Positions 13,650-26,337 of a stretch of DNA of 64,000 nt are shown in pieces; the first letter of the stretch is position 1, and each line of letters starts with the position of its first letter. The DNA lies in assembly GCA_028023455.1 (NCBI GenBank), contig JAQFVV010006197.1, forward strand, positions 19,961,254 through 20,025,253, in the 5' to 3' direction. The notes beneath the pieces were generated by a model, which saw only the letters and a program-made list of their open reading frames with translations, did not search any database and was not told where the DNA came from. The translations under genes were made by a program, and so were the position numbers. The stretch comes from Epiperipatus broadwayi (lineage: Eukaryota; Onychophora; Udeonychophora; Euonychophora; Peripatidae).

Positions 13650-13725
13650 TCAAGGAGTCAAGAACTAAAGATCATTGGATTAAAGGTTAACTCTATCACC
13701 TCTAGTGTCCTAATATGGCTAAGTT
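13650..13725 (-). repeat. SINE-like tRNA-derived relic
   Basis: This is a diverged relative of 11040-11115. In reverse it reads GGTGATAGAGTTAACC, then AGTTCTTGACTCC, compatible with eroded Pol III A and B boxes. Confidence 0.35.
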
Positions 13726-14669
13726 AACATTTTGGTTACTCTTTTAATTTTTTAAACAAGCTGCAATATAAAGCATTACCTTTTAAATCTATAACTAATT
13801 TAACTACTTTTAATAACAAAGACATGAGTATTTGCAATTTTTTGAGAAGTAATCCTTAATAAAATGGCAATGTTATACTCAAAACCATTAAGAAATACAT
13901 AATAGTAATCTACAATTTGGTGCCCAAAAATGTACAATATTCTTTCAGTATTGAACAACACACCATATTATGATTTTATTTTTGTTTTTACTATTAATGC
14001 ATTGACAAACATCTAACCAGCTTAGATTAATCTTAGATGTTTATCCACTGGCTAATAATTGATCACAGAATAAATAATTCTGAATTATGTTGAATTTTAT
14101 TGATTGGGACTCTTAAGGAATAAAATTAAAAAAAAGTCACGTTATTTTACCAAAATAAATGCTAATAAAGATAAAAGAATAAATAACAGTAATCATAATA
14201 AATTAAAATAATTTAACAACTATAAATATCATAGTCAAATTATTAATATGGATAAAAATATAATATACAATGTTCAAAATCAATATAAAAAAATTAATTG
14301 GATGGAGTGTTTTTAATACAAATAATTTTGTGTTGAAATAATAGGTATATTTATGAAATTATTAATAACTTTTTTTTAAATCATTACTTTTCATGGATCA
14401 GATACATGAAATATAGAGATATATATATCTTGGAATAAATTAAAAGAGTTCAAAAGTGAAATAGGTGAAAAAATAACATATATATATATATCATTGTCAT
14501 CATGGAAAAAATTGAAAGACAAATACAGTTGGTATGTACATGTCATTACAACAGTCATAGAATGGTATATGAATGGTGAGTGCAGGAACTTTGGTTTCTT
14601 TATTTTAAATTGTAATAATTTAATATTGCTAAATACTAAACAAGAATATTGAAGATGTGAGAGATTGTG

Positions 14670-14760
14670 ACTCTGGGCCAACTGAGGAGCAATGGTTCAG
14701 AATGGAATGCATCTTGGAGGATCATTTATCATTTTTGGATGTCTTTATTCATGTGATTAA
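14670..14760 (+). repeat. Diverged foldback-element fragment
   Basis: GGGCCAACTGAGGAGCAATGGTTCAG followed by a GGATCATTTATC block resembles the right arm of the foldback elements (compare 54615-54690). It is diverged and lacks both termini. Confidence 0.45.
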
Positions 14761-17700
14761 AGCATATGTGAAAAATTATATGTATATTAGTAGATGAACA
14801 ATTGAAATCTTAAACTTTATCCAAAAAGATTATAAAAGATCTAAAAAAAAAAACCTCTTTGTTATGTAGGTAGATTATGTAGAAAAGAAAGTTATGAATT
14901 TTCAAAACTGAATTATTTTAGTCAAATTATTAATACATAATCTTGAAAGAACATCATTTGCTGTGGAATAAAAATGATGCTACTTGTGATAAATGAATAA
15001 AACTAGCAAATAATTGTGACCTGAAAAAAATTTCAAAATTAACCTTCTATGTCTACAACCAATATATGATATGGCAAGAAATTTTCATATGCTTTAATCT
15101 CATAATTTTTTTTTAAATGAACAGGTTCCCATCTCAGGTGTGTCTGCAGATTGCAAAAATCAAATTTGTTTGAATTTTGCTCACATAGTCCAAATTTTAT
15201 GCTACTTTTTTGGAGTTTAGCATTTATATTATGCTGCTTGTTTCCCCATATTTTGCAATTGATGATTATTATTTTTATTTTTTATACAAATATTATAATA
15301 TTTATTGTAAATAATGCTTATAATAATAAAAACAAATTTATTTCATTATAATTAGTTCAGTTAGAAGCTATTTCAAGCAAAAATAATTATATTACTATTT
15401 TTTTTTTTTTGCAATTTTATGGTTATATTTATTTATTTTTTATGCAAATATCATAATACTTATTGTTAATAATGCTTATAATAAAAAATAAAACAAATTG
15501 TCAATCATAATTATATAAAACAAATAATTTTTTTAGGAGCAGTATGAGATACCATTTGTAACTTTTATGTTATAAAACCACATTGTGGCTATTGAGAGTT
15601 AACCTGTATAGCTTTTAATATATTATGAGTATGGCAAGTGAATGCACACTGTGCTATATAGTTTATCACAACCAATTTATTATATAATAAACAAATATAA
15701 TTTATAATGATAATCAATTTGGTTGCTTGTTTTATGACAATTTTTTTTAAAGACAACAACCTATTGTTATTTTTTTTTATATTGTTATTCATTTTCAGAG
15801 TAGCAGTTCCAAGATTCTTATGGAAGAGAAATATTGTAACCTAAACCTCAATATCATTTATGTTGATTATGTCATTAGGTAACTATTAAATCATGATTAT
15901 TGAACATAAAAAATCAACAGCATTCAGAAAATAATCAAAAATATTATATAAAATAATCTAGGTTACATTGTTTGAACAATTGTTCCTTAGACATCTCAAT
16001 TAATAAAGAAATATTAAAAATGAATCATTAATTAGAAAAAAAACCCATTAAGTCTTTAAATGCTCATCTTGATCTTGTATAAGTATGTTGCAACCATATG
16101 GTGTTTATTAATTATTCATGCATTCATTCATAACAGGTTAAAGTGAAGTGAGAAATTTATGTTGCCAAATAACAAAATAAAAGCAAGCTGATCAAAATTT
16201 TAGAAAATAAAAATGCAATATTATCTACCCATAAACCTGACAGCATATTGAGAACATTTTATGAGAAAATGACAATTTATTATAAAAGCAAAAATCATTA
16301 AAACTGCTTCATAAGATTATAAACCATCAGAATATTTTATCCATTAAAATGGATATTATCTATATTTCTAAGATGGAATACAAATGTCAGAAGATGTACA
16401 AGAGTCATATATACCCCCCTGTGTAATTTTGTTAGATCGATTGATCAATTTTTTCTAAGACATGAATCAGTTTAATTTCCCATCATATTGTCCTACACAA
16501 AGCTAGCCATCTATTCATTCATAATATTTTGAAATAATACTTGTTCATGAAAATACATCTCTTCATATCATCATGAATATAAACTAGTACTTATGTGTGT
16601 AATGTCATATAAACTAATAATTATTAATTGAAAAAATAATTTGGATATATACATAAAATATTGGAATTGATAAAATGTACTTTGGATTTAAGTTTTCATA
16701 AATATATTATATCTTCCCTGGAATGAAGACATACTACATCAGAACAATGATGCCATTCTGGAAATACAGTATTTAAAAACTCATATTCAGATCATTTGTT
16801 TACATTTGTCAAAACAGGCAAAACTCACTATACACATTGCCATGTGATGTTTACATTTGTCATATATATATATGTTTTTTTTCATTTAAAAATGTATAAT
16901 ACTTATTGATGAATACTATATCAAATTAAGTTAAATAGTAATCTATTTACATACCAAAATATAAGTTACATTTACCTAAGTTTAAGCTTGTGTTTTGTGG
17001 CAAAGTAATTATTATTTTAATATTTAAATATTCATATTTTTATTGATTGATTTTAAATTAATTTCAGGTATATTACTTATAATAGAAGTTCAAAAAAGAT
17101 TTTATTGCAATAAGTATTCATTTTATTTTATTCTCTTGAATTTATATTAACAAATAACTAAATTCATGTTTAAGCATTTATTTTATATAGCGCGTGTTTC
17201 ATTTTATTCCTGCATAAATACTATATCTTGTATTGGAGAGGAAAGTATTCATTCATTATTAACACTCGCAAAGTGCGTGCACAATTAGCTTGAAAGGCTG
17301 ATACTTGAATGTAATAAATTCATGTTTGTATATATGTATTTTTTTAATATAAAGTATAGAAGATATATATGTTAAACTCTCTTGTAGCTTGGAAAGTATG
17401 AACATTCTATAACATATCTGTGGTACATAAATATATATGTTTTGTATTTGGTATTAAATAATTGAAGATTAATAGGCAATCACATATTCAAATATAAAAT
17501 TAATATCAATTGATGACTTATTGTACATACAATTAGATCATAGGTATACATATTGGTAGTTTATGATCTATTCATCATATATATATATATATAAATTTTA
17601 TTATATAATTAATATTCATTTATTAATAAATTTTAATTTAACTTAAAATAAATAAATTTGTCTGGTTATTGTCCAACTAAGCAAATGGATCTATTGACTA

Positions 17701-19019
17701 ACATTCGAGTGAGATAAGATAAACTGACTATTGTAAAATTTATTAGAAATAATTATCACATAATCCAGAAATCAAATTCCAAGATTGGTAAGTGAATATG
17801 TTTTTTTTGTATTGAATTCTATAGTTATTATATGAGGAGATATACACTTTATATGATAATCACAATCAAATATTTGCATATTTTCTCTAAATTATTATTG
17901 ATTGAATAAGAACTATATTGTGTTTATGGTTGGTCAATAAGATCTTAATCTTAGTCAATTATGAAGCTGATAGTAATATATTTAGTTCTGTTATAAGTCA
18001 GAATGATTTGCCATAATTATATTTTTATTTAGTTAATGTGGATCATAAATCCAATTAAATATTAAATTTTAATATTCATACTTGATTATAATAAATGCTA
18101 ATAATTCTTTTTATATGTTTTTATTGTTATAATGTACAGTTTTAATAATTTAGTTACAGGACATTTAAAATAAATTGATATGGATAGTTAATTATATTTA
18201 AGTAAATATCCAATAGAAATCTACAGTTTCTTTTACATACTGGTATGATTGGATGTTATAGATTCAAGATTATCATATAGGTTTATTGATATTACATCAT
18301 TATTTAAGTATTTTATCTTGTTTATAAATAGTATAATTAGATAGTAAATTAATATATGAGTATAGCATGGCTGAGTTAGTATTATTTATTCTTATTAAAC
18401 TAGAATTTAAAATTAATTACTGGATCCTATATTTCTTTAGATATTATGAATATTGTAAACATATAGGACAATCTAATGCTGTTATTTCAATCATTCGTTA
18501 TTTTATTTAGGTATAAACATTGTTAAATTTTAGTATAAGTTTATATTATTATAAACAATATTTGATTCGATAGGTATATTAGAATTTGGTTGTTGAATGA
18601 TTTATTATTTTTATTTGATTATAAGTGAAATATGTCTTAAGCATATATCGTTGTTTTGAAACAAAGATATTTGATTTAATTGCTTTATTTTAATCTATTC
18701 TAAGTAAGGTTGGTATTTAGGTGTTTGAAGTGATAATTCTGTTTGTTTTCTGTTTATTCTAAATGCTGTTTGAATTCATGATGTTATAATAAAGATTATC
18801 ATCACTGTTTTGTTTAAGTATAGTTCAACAGTCAGATATGTGATTAGATAAACAATTATTTTAAATACTGAATGATTATTTATTGATTAGCATCCTTTTA
18901 GCAAACAATATTCTATTTATTGTGTGATGAATGGTGCTATTATTTGCTAGCATTATAAATTAGTATTATTTTTCTTTAATTTACATTTTATTCAATTGCA
19001 AATGTTCAACTTCAGGACT
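14761..19019. other. Long AT-rich stretch without recognised gene
   Basis: There are many A/T tracts and short (TA)n runs. Two similar 60-bp stretches near 15255-15330 and 15425-15500 (TTTATGCAAATATCATAATA-type) look like a small duplication. No frame could be assigned to a family. Confidence 0.4.
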
Positions 19020-19395
19020 TATTTTCATTCTGTTCCATAAGGTAACCAACAACTGGGCTATATTAGAGTAATTATTTCCCATTGCATATTTTTGATCTGT
19101 TACAAATGCCACCCAAATCATTGGGGCTATAACAGAGGTTAGCATACAACCATATTTATTCTGTTACAAATGGCACTGCAATTTTCAGGGCATAATTAAA
19201 CAGGATCACTCTATCATGGCTTTCTCATATCCAATCTATTACACATGGTGGAGATAATAAAGATTATTTCATCATCTTTTCATTTCAGTTATAAAATACT
19301 TCCCAAACTTGTAGAGCAACTTTATATCTTGTTACAAAGAGCTTCCAAATCTGTGGGGCATTAAAAAAAGGGTATACCCCCATTTTATTCTGTTA
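19020..19395 (+). repeat. Minisatellite array, about 65-bp units (left, inverted partner at 19780)
   Basis: About five diverged units start with a form of ATTCTGTTACAAATGGCA and carry GGGGCTATAA/GGGCATAATTA in the middle. Starts are near 19028, 19097, 19160, 19235, 19330 and 19390. Units differ by many substitutions, so the array is old. It forms one arm of a larger inverted structure. Confidence 0.7.
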
Positions 19396-19779
19396 GTGTA
19401 TATATATATATATATATTATAATGAGCATGCCAATAGCTCTTAAAAAGCTTTCCAGAATATACTTATCCTTAGACAGATTTCTAACTCTGGCTTTCATCA
19501 GAGAGGCACTAGGATGGTCGAGCATTAGATTTAAAATACCAGGCCAAGCCCAGCACTTTATCTAGTGGTTAACTATTAAGTAGAAAATCAGAAATTTTCA
19601 GATATCCATATGTCTTCAAATCCAGCTATTTAACTTAATAGCCATATGGAACTGAACTAAGTTCAGATATACCATATATTAACAACTTTAGCAATATAAA
19701 ATCACCAAAGCTTTAAGACCAATAACAATAATTGCAAGAAAATCAAGTCATATATATATTGTAATCAGAATAAAAATGA
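19396..19779. repeat. Core between inverted minisatellite arms, with SINE-like block
   Basis: The core begins with (TA)n and includes a TCTGAACTTAGTTCAGTTCC-type block in reverse orientation near 19640-19690. This block recurs near 21740. No protein frame was found. Confidence 0.45.
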
Positions 19780-19950
19780 ATATATGTTCTTTTAATCCAG
19801 AATAAAATTATGGGCCATACTGTATCCTGAGTTATAGCCTAATTATTGACCATCATTTGAAACAGAATAAAAATATGAACCAAGGAAGAAAAATTCTAAT
19901 TTAATAATGCCTGTATATTATAGCATCATTTGTAACAGAATGACAATAAT
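19780..19950 (-). repeat. Minisatellite array, inverted copy
   Basis: The reverse complement reads ATTCTGTTACAAATGATG, then ATTCTGTTTCAAATGATGG about 70 bases on, then ATTCTGG. It also contains the same GGCTATAACTCAGGATA type of middle as the 19.0-19.4 kb array. It is therefore an inverted, shorter array of the same units. Confidence 0.7.
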
Positions 19951-21440
19951 AAACTAAAATGAATATCAATCAATGAATAACGATCTAACACTTAATTTAA
20001 TAAAACAATGATAATAATGTTGAAGCAAAAAGTAAATTTGAATTCACTTATTCTTTAGAAAATCAAGGAAAATAAACATTAAATAAATAGGTAGGTGATT
20101 TCTAGATGAAAAATTATGATGGCAATACAATATTATTTTAATTGTATCAGCATAAAACAAGTGTATAATGCTTTTTCCAAGATATTAATAAAATTGATTT
20201 GGATAACATTTTAATCTATTAAAATTGTAGAAAGCATTCTATATTATTGTATTTTATCTTATTTTTAAGACTGGTTATAATTATTAAACAATTACCTACT
20301 GCAATCCTTTTTGGTTTACTAAAAAAAGAATATCAGTTTTCAAACTTATTTCAAATGATGACTGTCTTTCACTAATTAAATGGACTGCAGAAGTTATTTT
20401 AAAGTCAGAACTTTATTAAATTGTAATAAGTAACATTGATAATAATTAGAACTAGTGTCAATAACGAATTTGAAATTTGTACAATAAAAGATTAAAAGCA
20501 ATTATTAATAGTCAATCTGTAATAGGATAAAATAAATATATGTATATCTCAATATTTACTCCATTTCCAATAACTTTTTCATATAAAGCACTATAATTTT
20601 CTTCAGAAAAATAATATAATTTCTCACATCTTCCAGTAATTAATTATTAAATAAATAACTAAACACATACTGTATAAAGTAGCACTGCAAGAATAACATT
20701 AGCTTCTTACCCAGACATTTAAAATGAATAAAAATAAACAATAAAAAAAGTCAACTGAAAAACTTTTTATCTGATTAAATAATAAATATAATCTAAAGAT
20801 AATGAACTAGTAAATTAGAAGAAAATTAATGGTTTAAATTTTCCAGCTTTTCCTTTTTATAAACACCTTTGTATGTGCATTTTACTACAGTGTGTATCAT
20901 ATGACATAGTTCAACGATACAATTGAAATATTACAGTGGGATCTTTTAAATATTAGCATATTTTTAACTTTTTAATTGACTTGATCTTGAACTTTTCTAA
21001 TCAAGACTATCTAAACATATGATGTCTAAACTGTAATTAACATGTAATGAACTTTACTAATTTCATTTAATTATTAAATAAACTATTTATTTAATTGTAC
21101 TAAAATTAATTATTTATTTTTAAACTAATCCTTTTTTTACTCAAAATTATACTTTTTCCTTCTATTTAAAAGCTTTTTAAAATTGTCATTATTTTAAAGT
21201 ACCCCTTTTATAAAATATCACTTTTATTAATAATCCATTTTAAAACTTTCAATCTATCACATGTATGCACAAATATCTATACACACATATGTCTACCAGA
21301 TATAACCAGTATTTTAAAGAAAATGTAGCTAAATTAATTACAAAAATTTATATAAGTTAAAACTTATCCCAATTAGTTATCGTTACGCTTAATGTCTCAG
21401 ATTATAACTTCAAACAGATATTACACTAATTAATATTTCG
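19951..21440. other. AT-rich stretch without recognised gene
   Basis: No coding frame or named repeat could be supported here. Confidence 0.4.
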
Positions 21441-21612
21441 TGCTCTCAGATCCAAGGCTCCTCACTGACGAAGGCCACAAGCCAGAAACTAGTCTGGGGA
21501 TATTGGATGAGTAGGCACTAGATGGGGATTTTATGCACAAGCCTTCTGGCATCCATTGATTACTCTAGCTTGCTATGTGTTTCAATACATATAGAGTTTT
21601 GCCTGTTTTAAA
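21441..21612 (+). repeat. Direct repeat, 172 bp, copy 1
   Basis: TGCTCTCAGATCCAAGGCTC through GCCTGTTTTAAA is almost identical to 21898-22071, with about ten differences. The segment is richer in G and C than its surroundings. Confidence 0.9.
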
Positions 21613-21897
21613 ACAGTTATACACAAGCATAAGAAGTGGTAGTCATGTGATGTATATTGGCTTAAAATCAATCCTGCCTAATATGATAGTGGTGGCTATG
21701 GTTATTAAAGTAAAGAACCAACAACACCAAAATATATGGGTGCTGAACTGAGTTCAGACCCATATGACTATATAAGCTAATGGGCTTGCATTGAAAACAT
21801 TAAGGTGTTTTCAGTTTAAGACTTATAGTTTTGTAGTTAAATGGAGATAAAAGGTGGCTGCCAGAGGGTTGCATTAGATCCTAAGATCTAGGTGCAG
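21613..21897. repeat. Spacer between the direct repeats, with SINE-like block
   Basis: It includes GCTGAACTGAGTTCAGACCC near 21741. Read in reverse, this resembles the B-box region of the SINE relics at 19640 and 11800. Confidence 0.4.
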
Positions 21898-22071
21898 TGC
21901 TCTCAGATCCAAGGCTCCTCACTGATGAAGGCCACAAGCCAGAAACTAGTCTGGGGATATTGGATGAGTAGGCACTAGATGGCAATTTTATGCACAAGCC
22001 TTCTGGCATCCATTGATTACTCTAGCTTGCTGTATGTGGCAATACATATAGTGAGTTTGGCCTGTTTTAAA
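21898..22071 (+). repeat. Direct repeat, 174 bp, copy 2
   Basis: This is the second copy of the 21441-21612 unit, 457 bases downstream in the same orientation. A (repeat-spacer-repeat) layout fits a tandem duplication with one incomplete period, or two insertions of one element. Confidence 0.9.
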
Positions 22072-22115
22072 GAAATAATAATAAAACATTACAGAATATG
22101 ATGATGGTGTTCTAG

Positions 22116-22560
22116 TTGTATTTTTATAGTGGACTATTTCCATCATCTAATATGCGTATTGACCTAGTGTGACTATACATAATGTATGGAAACCACTAAT
22201 CAACTTTGCTCTTAGGAAAAAGTGGAGAAATCAGGAGGAACCTCATAGATGAAGTATATGAAATTTCCTTTGGCAGGATGGCTCAGTTTGTTAGAGTGTT
22301 ACCTTAAAATTCAATAATCAAGAATCTAAGGATCCAGGTTTGAATTCCATGCTAGTACTGACACTGGTTAGGCTAGCAACATCTAAAGAAGAGGGAAGAA
22401 TAATACCACTCAAAACATTGTTTGAGAGATATTACTAACCTGTTTGATGTGCTATTATTAACAGTTGAACGTATTTGGAATATTTAAATAAAGTTAATTT
22501 TTCTAAAGACATTCAATACGCATATCAGATGATGGAAATAGTCCAATATAAAAATACAAT
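22116..22560. mobile_element. Inverted-repeat unit enclosing a tRNA-like SINE
   Basis: Arms of about 48 bases (22116-22161 and 22511-22558) are inverted copies. The outer part is a TTGTATTTTTATA block and the inner part carries GGACTATTTCCATCATCT. ATTACAGAATAT occurs just outside both arms (near 22089 and 22559), possibly a target duplication. The unit has no protein frame, so it is a non-autonomous element or a SINE trapped in a hairpin. Confidence 0.65.
22271..22360 (+). mobile_element. tRNA-derived SINE head
   Basis: GGCAGGATGGCTCAGTTTGTTAGAGTG is a good Pol III A-box/D-arm. GATCCAGGTTTGAATTCC, about 45 bases on, is a good B-box/T-arm. A tail follows inside the flanking inverted repeat unit. 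The spacing is longer than in a mature tRNA gene and the acceptor stem does not close, so a SINE is more likely than a tRNA. Confidence 0.65.
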
Positions 22561-22570
22561 TACAGAATAT

Positions 22571-25500
22571 ATTTAACCCATAGGGCTAAATATAATGTTA
22601 CAATATATATATATATTCTCTGCATACATTTTTCTAAATAAAAAATAATCTAATATTATGACTCTCTAGCTTATATTTTACCTGCATTTGATAACCATGA
22701 TCTCTATCTTTTCATTTTTAAAACCAACTTTGTAGACATAAGCATCAGTGAAAATTAAACGTGAGCTTAAAGAAAATCTCACCCACAGTTTCTGGTTAAT
22801 CAGTCTTCATATGAAAGGAAGTATTGTTTTCAATTTAGATATCTAATGGGTAAGTACTGTGGTTTGGATACTTTCCATTAGCAGTGACCTTTAATGATTG
22901 GGATCTTATTATACAAATTTATAATATACCTATTTATCTTTTAGATATATGAGTGTGAGAACACATGTAAAAGTTCAATAAAAAGTAATCATTTGTATTT
23001 TTTTGAATTAGTATTAATATTCAATAAATATTTCACCTTTTAATTCTGAATGTTTCATCATTTATAATCCAATACTGATCTGTTAAATGTCAAACGCCAT
23101 CAGAAGATGGCCAATTATTATCACAGATAGAAAGGATTATTATTTGAATAGTAATTTAATAGCATTCATTTAAAAATGGTATTTCAAATCCTCTGACTGG
23201 AGGCCAAATATTTATTGAAAAGTTAAACATTTATCTGAAAGGTTTATTTTATTGATTAAATTTTCAGAGATTAAATTTTACCTTGAACATTTACTTTCAA
23301 TCAAAACTGCTTTAGTTTATTGAAAAATAAAGTTTTGCAAAAAAAAAAAAAAAGAGAAGCATATATATATATATTATTAGACCAATCATTCAAAATGTGG
23401 AATTTTCAATCTGATTATGAGTAACAACTACTTTGTGTTTATATGTAAGTAGAAAGAAATAACTTTTAAATAATTCACTGCAGAGCAAACAGCTCCGCAA
23501 AGAAAAACTATCAAAAAGAAAATAGTATTCACCAGGCTTGACTATTGATTGGAGGATTTGGGCAGTTTTCTATTTTTTTTCTTCTTCTCTTTAACAAAGA
23601 TTAGCTGGATACCCATTATCCAATTAATATTGGATAATTATCTGGGTTGGCTATAGACCAACTATCTGAAAGAAAAAGTTCATGTCTGTTGGAAAAAAAT
23701 TAAAAATGTACTAAGACCAGATATGAACTCGTTTTAGGCAACTAGATGGATACACTACTGTTGCATCATCAGACTTTTCATGTAGAAATAAATACATATA
23801 TTAAGTTCTATGTCCAATGATATTCAGTAACTCCTTTTGTTTATATATATGATATTATTTTGTAAATTAATATGTATGAAGTGTTAGAACTAAGATTTCT
23901 GGTTCATTTCCTGATTGAGAAAAAAAAAATATTGATGAAAATTATACTATCAATAGAAAAATTATTATCTGAATCTTTCAAGCTGAAAATATGTTAGACA
24001 TTCAATTAGCCTTTCAAAAATGCACACTCGATAATTCATATCTTTAAATTAGTAAGTGATTTACAGACTATTAAAGTTACGCATTGTATTGGTCATATAA
24101 AATTATAGCATAATTCTCAGGAATAAATGGATTATCGGATTTCATTAATCTTATTATTTAATCATTATTGAAAGCTATCTTAGTGATTATAGTAAAAATT
24201 AGTCTGAAACAATATGTTTCTTAGTGAATTGCCACGAAAAGTCTAAGAGTATTTTTTTTTTTTTGCCCTGAAGATAGATCAAAGAAAATAAAAATAAACT
24301 AAGATCATTAAGCTTGAAATGTAATATTTTTCATGCCAATAATGAAATTGTTCATTCACAATATTACAAAAATATTATTTATGAATGATAAATAAAAGAC
24401 AAATACCAAGAATGATTCAATCTTATATCACAGAAATATTTATATATTAAAACAATTCCATTTAATCAACAAATAATTGTGAAAATGATTTTAAAATCTT
24501 TGTCTGTCTCTCTCTCTCTTTTTCTGTATGTGTAAGTATAAAATATGAAGGAGATTTTATTAATAATAGATTAGATTTAATTTAGTACTAAGATGATATT
24601 CATAGGGAAAATCACAGTAATCTTCCATATATATGCTGAATTAAAAATTTTGCAAACAACTAAGAAATAATTAATTAAAATGGTAATAAAACTATATTGA
24701 TAAATCACCATTTAAATCTATGCATTAGAAAAGATCAATTTTTAGTCTCTATAATACAAATCTTAGACTATAAAAATTGTCATGAAGTCCCCTCATATAA
24801 TTTTTTAATAAGTCTTTAATTAAAAGATACTTCCCTACAATAAAAAAATATTCCAAAGAATAGTTGAAGGAGATTGAGAACCAAAATTGATTAAAAACAC
24901 CACTATGGATCTACTGAAAGATCTAAACCATAATATGTTACCTATGTAAAATTACAAGAATATCTTTTAAAAAAATAGGTGTATCAAAAATTTTGTAAAC
25001 ATGTCAGCCACCATAATATTATAAAAAGACTATCTGAATACTATCTTAAGAATTAATAAAGACTATAAATCTTATCGCAAATTTATTCAAACTTATTTTA
25101 GACAGATAACCCTGTGGATGGAAGATTTCATACACTGATAATTATCAATTTATAAATACACAAATAAAGATTTAAAGGTAACATTTAAAGAAAGATGAAG
25201 CCAGGAATAGAAAGCTGAATTTACAAGTGAGTAAATGTGGAGTCTTTAAATAAAAATTGTAACAAACTTATGGTCAACTATAGCAATCTATATAACAATA
25301 TAGACAAAAAAAATTAATAATTATTTAATTATATAACATAAATGAAAAACCTACATAGTATATATTAAAATACAAAATTGTTAAGAATTGTTCAGGCAGT
25401 GGTTTTTGTTTCAAATAAAAAAAATGTAATGTTTAACCATGTATTCAATTTTTTTTACAAAATATAAAGATTATTACATAATAAAAACCATTTTAGGTAC

Positions 25501-25832
25501 AAAAATGTATGAATATATACTTGGGTCATATATAATGTGAACAAAATAAACACAATTATTATAATAAAAATTATAGAGATATCACATCAATAACTGGAAT
25601 ATTGATCTAGAAATAAGGTAATAATTAAGAGTTGAAGAGTCACATCTTGCTTTCATGGGAAAAAATTATTATAGATACAGTTTACATATTAACGTTCCCC
25701 TTTAATATTTCAAAAGTTGTACAGACAGAAACATAGCAAATATTTTAATCCCTACATTAAATTATTAACATCGACACTCTGCTTGTTACTTTGGAAAGAG
25801 ATGGTTACATTGTGTTGAATTATACTCTATTT
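22571..25832. other. AT-rich stretch without recognised gene
   Basis: There are simple repeats and A/T tracts. A minus-strand tRNA-like scrap may lie near 23700-23785, but it is too weak to call. No protein family was recognised. Confidence 0.4.
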
Positions 25833-26329
25833 CAGTGGTCTTCAACCATCGGTCCGTGGCCCGGTGCCGGGCCATAGAAGTTTTTTGCTGGTCCGTGCTA
25901 GACTGGCAAGAAAGTTTTTAATAACAAAATAATAAGATTTTAAACTTTTAATTAATATAAACAATTTTTATTTATTTTTTTCATCGCACTTTTACCTGAT
26001 TAAAAAAAAAGAAACAGAACAAAATCTAATCAGTCATACATAAATTAATTTGTTTTTCTAGTTATCACAGATGTTTATGGGGGGGGGGGGTAGAATTAAA
26101 TTTTTTATTACTTTTCTAAAAAAATTCAAAATTAAAAAAAAAAAAGTTTTTTATTATACAAACTCCATATATATATAACTTCATCTAAGGCTAAGCTGTT
26201 TACATCTTTAAGAAAATTTATCTATAGACTTCTGCTGGTCCATGAAACCTTATCCTTATTTTTGCCGGTCCGTGAAATCTTATCCTTATTTTTACCGGTC
26301 CGCAGGTGTGAAAAGGTTGAAGACCACTG
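25833..26329. mobile_element. hAT-type MITE with perfect 8-bp target duplication
   Basis: The ends are CAGTGGTCTTCAACC and its inverted copy GGTTGAAGACCACTG. Both are flanked by CTCTATTT (25825-25832 and 26330-26337), an exact 8-bp target duplication. The CAGTG start and 8-bp duplication are diagnostic of the hAT superfamily. At 497 bp with no transposase, it must have been moved in trans. Near the right end a roughly 30-bp unit with CCGGTCCGTGAAATCTTATC is repeated about three times. A G11-type run lies at 26081-26091. Confidence 0.92.
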
Positions 26330-26337
26330 CTCTATTT

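Noticed and set aside
19020-19950. CRISPR-like array
   Set aside because: Units are diverged throughout, with no constant repeat and unique spacers, and the DNA is eukaryotic.
22271-22360. Functional tRNA gene
   Set aside because: The A-box to B-box distance and the absence of acceptor pairing do not fit a tRNA.
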